A stretch of DNA of 43,443 bases from Candidatus Buchananbacteria bacterium (GTDB lineage: Bacteria; Patescibacteriota; Patescibacteriia; Buchananbacterales; UBA6539): NCBI GenBank assembly GCA_016930315.1, contig JAFGGX010000035.1:1-43443 (forward strand), given 5' to 3'. The translations under genes and the position numbers were made by a program. The notes beneath the pieces are model-generated. The model saw only the letters and a program-made list of their open reading frames with translations, did no database searches and was not told the DNA's origin. Below are positions 37,853 through 43,443 of the stretch, in pieces; position 1 is the first letter of the stretch; each line of letters starts with the position of its first letter.

Positions 37853-39205
37853 ATGAGTGAAGAACAGCTATCAATCGCCGATGCAATTAAATTGCTTTGT
37901 GAAGAAAAAGGCATTTCTTTTGAATCGGTGATTGAAATTATCGAAGCGGCTTTAGCGGCGGCTTATCGTAAAGACTTTGGTGAAAAAAATCAAAACATCA
38001 AAGTGGAGTTTGATTTAACCACCGGCGGTTCCAAGATTTTTGACGTTAAAACAGTGGTTGATGATGTGCCGGAAGAAGAATTAGCTATGATCGAAGAAGA
38101 AAATGAACATAAATCTGAAATTAGAAAAGAAAAACCAGTGCTAAAATCAGATCAGCCGGCAGATGAAGACGGCGAAGAAGAAAAACCAAAATTTAATCCA
38201 AAGACTGATATTCAAATTTCGGAAGCTAAAGAAATTAAAAAAGGCGTAGTGGTTGGCGATGTAATAAAAACTGAATTACCAACACCGAGTGGATTTGGTC
38301 GCATGGCCGCTCAAACTGCTAAGCAGGTGATTACTCAAAAGGTGCGAGAAAGCGAACGCGAAGCCATGTACGAAGAATATAAAGATAAGCAAGGCGAAAT
38401 TATTGTTGGCACAGTCCAGCGTCAAGAAGGCCGATTGGTTTTGATTGACTTGGGCAAATTAACCGCTTTGTTACCGCCGGAAGAACAAATTCAAAATGAA
38501 AGATATGTGCCTGGCACTCAGCTAAAACTTTATGTGGTTTCGGTTGCTCAAACCACCAAGGGTCCGGAAATTATTGTTTCGCGGGCGCATCCGGACATTG
38601 TAAAACGTTTATTTATTTTGGAAATTCCAGAAATTGCCAATGGGACAGTGGAAATTAAGGGGATTGCCAGAGAAGCCGGTTCCAGATCAAAAATTGCCGT
38701 GTGGACCGAAGACGAAAATATTGATCCAATTGGTTCTTGTATTGGTCAACGAGGTGCCAGAATTCAAACCATTATTTCTGAACTGAAAGGTGAAAAAGTT
38801 GATATTGTAAAATATAGTGATGATCCGGTTGAATATATTATTAATGCTTTGTCGCCAGCTAAAATTATTAATATTGATATTAATGAAGAGACCAAAGAAG
38901 CAACGGTTAAGGTTAATGAAGACCAGCTGTCTTTGGCAATTGGTAAATCTGGTCAAAATGTTCGGTTAGCGGCTCGGTTGACCGGTTGGAAAATTAATAT
39001 TATTTCAGCCTCAGGCGAAGAGGTTGCGTCTGAAGATGGAGAAGAGTCGGAAGAAAATTTAGAAAAAGAAATCCAAGAAACCGATGAGACCGACAAGGCA
39101 GAAACTGGAGAAAAAGAAGAAGTTGAAACCAAGGAAGAAGCAGAAAAGGCCGATGATAAAAAAGAAAAAAAAGAAAAAAAATCAACTAAAAAATCTAAAA
39201 AATAA
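37853..39205 (+). CDS. nusA: transcription termination/antitermination factor NusA
   Basis: A 450-residue NusA: N-terminal RNA-polymerase-binding domain (SIADAIKLLCEEKGISFESV), interrupted by an acidic insert (about 75-115), the S1 domain (GEIIVGTVQRQEGRLVLIDLG), two KH domains (IDPIGSCIGQRGARIQTI; LAIGKSGQNVRLAARLTGW) and a long Glu/Lys-rich tail of about 60 residues. It modulates pausing and hairpin termination. ATG at 37853 chosen over the longer track start. Preceded by an intrinsic terminator in its leader. Confidence 0.95.
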   Translation: MSEEQLSIADAIKLLCEEKGISFESVIEIIEAALAAAYRKDFGEKNQNIKVEFDLTTGGSKIFDVKTVVDDVPEEELAMIEEENEHKSEIRKEKPVLKSDQPADEDGEEEKPKFNPKTDIQISEAKEIKKGVVVGDVIKTELPTPSGFGRMAAQTAKQVITQKVRESEREAMYEEYKDKQGEIIVGTVQRQEGRLVLIDLGKLTALLPPEEQIQNERYVPGTQLKLYVVSVAQTTKGPEIIVSRAHPDIVKRLFILEIPEIANGTVEIKGIAREAGSRSKIAVWTEDENIDPIGSCIGQRGARIQTIISELKGEKVDIVKYSDDPVEYIINALSPAKIINIDINEETKEATVKVNEDQLSLAIGKSGQNVRLAARLTGWKINIISASGEEVASEDGEESEENLEKEIQETDETDKAETGEKEEVETKEEAEKADDKKEKKEKKSTKKSKK

Positions 39206-39219
39206 TTTAACTTTTTAAT

Positions 39220-41232
39220 ATGACTACAACTTTAGTTTTTGCGTTGGTCTGCGGCATTATTGCGATTGCTTATGGCCTACTGTTAAGTCGTTGGATTTTA
39301 CGCCAACCAAGCGGCTCAGCTGAGATGCAATCTGTGGCTGATGCTATTCAACAAGGAGCAAAAGCTTTTTTAAAACGTCAATATCGGGCTGTGGCTGTTG
39401 TTGCTTTAGTGTTGGCGATTTTATTGGCGATATTTTTAAATATTTTAACCACCGTTGGTTTTATCGTCGGTGCGGTTTTTAGTGCGCTAGCCGGTATTGT
39501 TGGTATGAACGTAGCAGTAAGAGCCAATGTTCGAACCGCCGAAGCCGCCCGAGGTGGATTGGCTAAAGCTTTAAACGTGGCGGTTAAAGGCGGCCAGGTA
39601 ACCGGGATGTTAGTGGTGGGTTTAGCTTTGTTAGGGGTAGCTGGTTTCTATTGGTTTGCCAGTGCTTTTACTCAAAGTAGCGGCGAAGTTTTAAGAGCAT
39701 TGATTGGTTTAGCCTTTGGCGCCAGTTTGATTTCCGTTTTTGCTCGGCTAGGTGGTGGAATTTATACTAAAGCCGCTGACGTTGGTGCTGACTTAGTTGG
39801 TAAAGTTGAAGCGGGAATTCCAGAAGACGATCCAAGAAATCCAGCCGTTATTGCCGACAACGTTGGTGACAACGTTGGTGACGATGCTGGTATGGCCGCT
39901 GATTTGTTTGAAACTTATGCCGTTACCACTGTGGCGGCCATGTTGATTGGTCATTTAGCGTTTATTGATTTTTCACCGGCAGTTTTTTATCCATTGATTA
40001 TTGGTGGTGTGGCGATTCTTTGTTCAATTATTGGCAGCTTCTTTATTAAATTGGGCAAGAGTCAAAATATCATGGGTTCGTTATATAAAGGTTTGATTGC
40101 TTCCGGAGTGTTGGCTGCCATTGCTTTTTATTTTGTGACTCGTTGGTTTTTGGGTGATTTAACTCCTCAAGCTAATTTAGGAATTTATTTGTCAGCTTTG
40201 GTTGGTTTAGTGATTACCGGATTGCTGGTAGTAATTACTGAATATTACACTTCATCAAATTTCAAGCCAGTTAAAAGCATTGCTCAAGCTTCTAATTCCG
40301 GTCATGGTACTAACGTGATTGCCGGGTTAGCCGTTGGTATGAAATCAACCGCTTGGCCAGTTTTGGTGATTGCGGCTGGGATTTTTGTCAGTTATTATTT
40401 AGCTGGGTTGTATGGAATTGCTATTGCCGCGATGAGCATGCTTTCGTTAGCTGGCATTATTGTTACTATTGATGCGTATGGTCCAATTACCGACAACGCC
40501 GGTGGCATTGCCGAAATGACTAACATGCCAGAAGATGTTCGCAACACTACCGATGCTTTAGATGCGGTTGGCAACACCACCAAAGCGGTGACTAAAGGTT
40601 ATGCGATTGGTTCAGCGGCGTTGGCAGCATTGGTTTTATTTGCCGACTACACTAATTCTTTAGGCAGTGGCGCGCAGTTTTTACTTAACGACACTCGAGT
40701 GATGATTGGTTTGTTGATTGGTGGTTTATTGCCGTTTTTATTTTCTGCCTTTTCAATGCAGGCAGTCGGCCGAGCCGCCGGTGCAATTGTAACCGAAGTG
40801 CGTCGGCAGTTTAAAGAAATTCCAGGTATTATGGAACGAACCGCTAAACCAGATTATGGTCAATGTGTTGATATCGTTACTAAAGCGGCGTTAAAAGAAA
40901 TGATTTTACCGGCCTTAATCCCGGTAGTTACTCCAATTTTAGTTGGCTTTATTTTAGGCCCAATTGCGTTGGGCGGGTTGTTGATTGGCAGTATTATTAC
41001 CGGTGTGTTTTTAGCCATCAGCATGACTTCTGGTGGCGGCGCTTGGGATAACGCTAAAAAGTATATTGAGCAAGGTAACTTTGGCGGCAAGGGTAGTTTT
41101 GCCCATCAAGCAGCTGTGACCGGTGATACAGTTGGCGATCCGTATAAAGATACGGCTGGCCCGGCGATTAATCCGATGATTAAAGTTTTGAATGTTGTCG
41201 CTTTGTTGATTGTTGGTTTGCTGGTGTTGTAA
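39220..41232 (+). CDS. hppA: membrane-bound pyrophosphatase, probably K+-independent H+ pump
   Basis: A 670-residue protein with about 16 membrane helices. It has the PPi-binding [20 protein letters not shown] (near 190), [13 protein letters not shown], and the C-terminal [14 protein letters not shown] and [19 protein letters not shown]. It couples PPi hydrolysis to ion export. In [17 protein letters not shown] the lysine after GNTT marks the K+-independent class, which pumps protons. Likely important for energy saving in a cell with few other pumps. No Shine-Dalgarno; 14 bases after nusA. Confidence 0.95.
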   Translation: MTTTLVFALVCGIIAIAYGLLLSRWILRQPSGSAEMQSVADAIQQGAKAFLKRQYRAVAVVALVLAILLAIFLNILTTVGFIVGAVFSALAGIVGMNVAVRANVRTAEAARGGLAKALNVAVKGGQVTGMLVVGLALLGVAGFYWFASAFTQSSGEVLRALIGLAFGASLISVFARLGGGIYTKAADVGADLVGKVEAGIPEDDPRNPAVIADNVGDNVGDDAGMAADLFETYAVTTVAAMLIGHLAFIDFSPAVFYPLIIGGVAILCSIIGSFFIKLGKSQNIMGSLYKGLIASGVLAAIAFYFVTRWFLGDLTPQANLGIYLSALVGLVITGLLVVITEYYTSSNFKPVKSIAQASNSGHGTNVIAGLAVGMKSTAWPVLVIAAGIFVSYYLAGLYGIAIAAMSMLSLAGIIVTIDAYGPITDNAGGIAEMTNMPEDVRNTTDALDAVGNTTKAVTKGYAIGSAALAALVLFADYTNSLGSGAQFLLNDTRVMIGLLIGGLLPFLFSAFSMQAVGRAAGAIVTEVRRQFKEIPGIMERTAKPDYGQCVDIVTKAALKEMILPALIPVVTPILVGFILGPIALGGLLIGSIITGVFLAISMTSGGGAWDNAKKYIEQGNFGGKGSFAHQAAVTGDTVGDPYKDTAGPAINPMIKVLNVVALLIVGLLVL

Positions 41233-41253
41233 GTCTAAATTAGATTTTTAGAA

Positions 41254-41287
41254 AAATAGCCTCGGAATTTCCCGGGGCTATTTTTAA
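41254..41287 (+). terminator. terminator of nusA-hppA
   Basis: AAATAGCCTCGG-loop-CCGGGGCTATTTTT. Confidence 0.82.
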
Positions 41288-41293
41288 ATAAAA

Positions 41294-41325
41294 AAGAGAC
41301 CCCCTACTAGGCCGGGGGCTAAGGC
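41294..41325 (-). terminator. terminator of the 41.3-kb accessory gene
   Basis: On the minus strand AGCCCCC-loop-GGGGGTCT then CTTTTTTATTT. Confidence 0.8.
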
Positions 41326-41337
41326 ACTTGGTTATCT

Positions 41338-41589
41338 TCATACTTCGCTGAGGTCGTGAAGCCAGGGATTGATTCGAGTGGAGCTTATTAGGTTATTGCT
41401 CTTGACGAAGTTTCCTGCGAATTTAGGCGGTGTTTGTAAGCCAGCGCCATCTTTGAGCTTCAGCAAGACGTGGTAGGATCGACATCGCGGGTCAGTGAAG
41501 ACTTTTTCTACTCCCCCCAGTTTTTTGAATTCTGCAATCTGGTCACTCCTTCCGTAGAAGGGTTTTTGGAAAGTTATCAACTGATACAT
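41338..41589 (-). CDS. 83-residue accessory protein, unknown
   Basis: A soluble alpha/beta protein: MYQLITFQKPFYGRSDQIAE, CRSYHVLLKLKDGAGL, ending NPWLHDLSEV. The start is set by AAAGGGGTG upstream of the ATG at 41589; the longer track start reads through the promoter. Own promoter (41627-41655) and terminator. GC-rich codon use against hppA and tig. No family recognised. Confidence 0.6.
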   Translation of the reverse strand: MYQLITFQKPFYGRSDQIAEFKKLGGVEKVFTDPRCRSYHVLLKLKDGAGLQTPPKFAGNFVKSNNLISSTRINPWLHDLSEV

Positions 41590-41626
41590 TAAACACACAC
41601 CCCTTTCTGGTTTAAGATTCTCTTTG

Positions 41627-41655
41627 ATATTATTGTTTTTTTCTTTTTTTGTCAA
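41627..41655 (-). promoter_or_regulatory. promoter of the 41.3-kb accessory gene
   Basis: On the minus strand TTGACA, 17-bp A-rich spacer, TAATAT. Confidence 0.75.
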
Positions 41656-41761
41656 ATTATGTTTGGTTGACATTTATTGGTCAATTTGATACTCTTCAAA
41701 AAGATTTTAACCAGATATTAATTCGTAATATTCGTATTTATTAGTAATTTGTATTATATCT

Positions 41762-43048
41762 ATGAAAGTAGAAAGTAAAAAAATTGGACGCGGTCAAATT
41801 GAATTAACCATTGAAATTGGCATTGATGAGTATCAGCCTTTTTTGGAAAAAGCCGCTCAGGCCATTTCGCAGACCACAAAAATTGCCGGTTTTAGACCAG
41901 GTAAGGCCAGCTTAGACATTGTTAAAAAACAAGTGGGCGAAGGCCGAATTTGGGAAGAAGCAATTGAGCCGGCCGTCCAAAAAACTTTTGTTCAAGCCTT
42001 AGATCAAGAAAAGTTAATTACCGTTGGTTCGCCAAATATTGATATTGTAAAATTAGCACCGGGTAATCCAGTGGTTTATAAAGCTACCATTGCTTTGTTA
42101 CCGGCAGTTAAATTGGCTGATTACACTCAACTTAAGGTTAAAAGCAAAGAAGTTAAAGTTGAAGATAAACAAATTGAAGAAGTTTTAAATGATTTACAAC
42201 GCCGCCGGGCCAAAGAAACTTTGGCCAACCGTGAGGCGAAAAATGGCGATAAGGTGGAAATTGATTTTGAAGTTTTTATTGACAATGTGCCGATTGAAAA
42301 TGGCGCTCAGAAAAACTTTCCTTTGGTTTTAGGCGAAGGTTCGTTTATCCCAGGGTTTGAAGAAAATTTAGTTGGGTTAAAAAAAGACGAAGTTAAAGAA
42401 TTCAAACTAGAATTCCCAAAAGATTATCATCAAAAAACCGTCGCCGGCAAACAAGCTGAATTTAGAGTAACTGTCCGTGGGGTATATGATTTAGATCTAC
42501 CAAAAATTGATGATGAATTTGCCAAAAGTTTGGGTGGTTTTAAAACCGTTGATGAATTAAAAAAACAAGTCAGAGAAAATTTAGAACACGAAGCTAAGCA
42601 CAAAGAAGATCATCGGGTGGAAGATGAAATGTTTGATAAAATTATTGAGAAAAGCCAATTTGATGACATTCCAGATATTTTGATTAATTCGGAAACTAAA
42701 AAAATGCTTGATGAGTTGAGCCAGAATTTAGCCGGTCAAGGAGTGAAGTTTGAAGATTATTTAACCCATTTGAAAAAGTCTGAAAACGATTTGTTGTTAG
42801 AGTTTGCTCCCCAAGCGGTTCGTCGGGTCAAAGGTGCATTGGTAACCCGGGCGGTTGGTGATCAACAAAAAGTTGCAGTGGATGACAAAGAAGTAGAGGA
42901 AGAATTAAAAAAGACTTTGGAAAATTATGGCGGCAATGCCGATGTGGAAAAACAAATTAATACCCCAGAATACCGAGGGTATGTTAGAAACATTTTAGCC
43001 GCTAGAAAAGTGACTCAGCATCTTAAAGATACAATGATTGAGAAGTAA
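41762..43048 (+). CDS. tig: trigger factor
   Basis: A 428-residue ribosome-bound chaperone with all three parts: the N-terminal ribosome-binding domain (GFRPGKASLDIVKKQVG, the conserved GFRxGKxP loop with S for P), the FKBP-type prolyl isomerase domain (NGDKVEIDFEVFIDN, FPLVLGEGSFIPGFEENLVGLK) and the helical C-terminal cradle. It shields nascent chains. A TATTAT box ends about five bases before the ATG. A terminator follows at 43073. Confidence 0.95.
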   Translation: MKVESKKIGRGQIELTIEIGIDEYQPFLEKAAQAISQTTKIAGFRPGKASLDIVKKQVGEGRIWEEAIEPAVQKTFVQALDQEKLITVGSPNIDIVKLAPGNPVVYKATIALLPAVKLADYTQLKVKSKEVKVEDKQIEEVLNDLQRRRAKETLANREAKNGDKVEIDFEVFIDNVPIENGAQKNFPLVLGEGSFIPGFEENLVGLKKDEVKEFKLEFPKDYHQKTVAGKQAEFRVTVRGVYDLDLPKIDDEFAKSLGGFKTVDELKKQVRENLEHEAKHKEDHRVEDEMFDKIIEKSQFDDIPDILINSETKKMLDELSQNLAGQGVKFEDYLTHLKKSENDLLLEFAPQAVRRVKGALVTRAVGDQQKVAVDDKEVEEELKKTLENYGGNADVEKQINTPEYRGYVRNILAARKVTQHLKDTMIEK

Positions 43049-43072
43049 TTTTGGATTAAAAAATAATTAAAT

Positions 43073-43105
43073 TAAACCGCCACTTAAAAAGTGGCGGTTT
43101 TTTAA
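43073..43105 (+). terminator. terminator of tig
   Basis: AAACCGCCACTT-AAAA-AAGTGGCGGTTTTTT. Confidence 0.9.
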
Positions 43106-43129
43106 ATGTTTGAGTGCAATGATGTATAG

Positions 43130-43443
43130 TTATTCTTGTTCAATAAGTATTTTTATTTCCGGTGCCATTTTTTCAAAGATTTCTCTTTTTTGTCCGTCCG
43201 TTAGCTCGCCCTTAAGTTGTGAATTTTCTGCTATAGCATTGCCGAGGGATTGTGTTTTTTGACCTTCTAAACAACCCTTAACGCCAGTTTTTAATTCGAT
43301 TGCGCTATTTAATGCTCCAACTAAATCTGATTGAGGTGAATTTCCTCTAAAATTAATTCCTTCTAATATTTCTATAATTTCGTTTACCTCTAAAGTTGGC
43401 CGCTCTAATTCTAGGCCATTGTTTGGGGATGTTTCTGGTGATC
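43130..43443 (-). CDS. unknown protein, C-terminal part (runs off the right edge)
   Basis: Absent from the ORF track because it lacks a start inside the window. On the minus strand 103 codons are open to a TAA at 43130: hydrophilic, helix-prone, with EVNEIIEILEGINFRGNSPQ, LNSAIELKTGVKGCLEG and a C-terminus MAPEIKILIEQE. Codon use is of the AT-rich core type. No domain recognised; the N-terminus is outside. Convergent to tig. Confidence 0.6.
   Translation of the reverse strand, partial: SPETSPNNGLELERPTLEVNEIIEILEGINFRGNSPQSDLVGALNSAIELKTGVKGCLEGQKTQSLGNAIAENSQLKGELTDGQKREIFEKMAPEIKILIEQE

Noticed and set aside
1-43443. CRISPR array or prophage
   Set aside because: No regularly spaced direct repeats with spacers, and no capsid, terminase, integrase or Cas genes were seen.

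Overview
The window looks like a chromosomal segment from a Patescibacteria (CPR) bacterium, most likely Parcubacteria-like. This placement is inferred from AT-rich core genes in compact operons, a lean gene set built on a membrane pyrophosphatase, degenerate enzyme paralogues and many short GC-rich palindromic repeats; no 16S rRNA is present to confirm it. TGA, TAG and TAA all act as stops (for example the ATGA overlap of rnpA and yidD), so the standard bacterial code applies.

Layout. 1-3.3 kb (minus): an envelope glycosylation operon with an STT3-like GT-C transferase, a GT2 polyprenyl-phosphate-type transferase and a GT87-like membrane transferase that runs off the left edge. 3.4-8.7 kb (plus): yebC, ruvC, a galT-like gene and a class A PBP. 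9.4-17.1 kb: the replication-origin neighbourhood. A DUF2391-like membrane protein, a Nudix hydrolase, dnaN, a 274-bp oriC candidate with five DnaA-box-like sites and dnaA lie on minus; rpmH, rnpA, yidD, yidC and a PRC-barrel gene diverge on plus; bactofilin and a DAG-kinase-like gene follow on minus. 17.1-29.6 kb: rpsT, holA, a dNMP N-hydrolase-like gene, polA, a nucleotide-hydrolase/RHH fusion, an asparaginase-like pseudoenzyme and a long-chain acyl-CoA ligase. 29.8-30.6 kb: tRNA-Arg(CCT), tRNA-Ala(CGC) and tRNA-Ala(GGC). 30.7-32.7 kb: four identical 16-bp palindromes matching the bacterial parS centromere consensus, interleaved with small accessory genes. 33-43 kb: a CsoR/RcnR-like repressor with a probable operator, trxA-trxB, a structured ncRNA candidate, rnhB, a methyltransferase, GIY-YIG, yraN, nusA with a leader attenuator, hppA and tig, ending in a partial unknown gene.

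Two gene classes are visible. Core genes have almost no Shine-Dalgarno sequence, and several start within about 5-15 bases of a -10 box. Scattered between core operons are about 13 short, GC-richer genes that usually carry their own promoter (commonly TTGACA-N17), a strong AGGAG-type ribosome binding site and a private hairpin terminator. They encode small membrane proteins, Cys/His-rich proteins and two members of an unrecognised paralogous family with an NLDAPP motif. Several sit directly behind a core terminator, two or three are next to parS sites, and a recurrent hairpin marks several borders. This set of self-contained accessory cassettes around the origin/centromere region is the most unusual aspect of the window.

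Nothing was searched against databases; assignments rest on motifs, length, gene order and recall of families.
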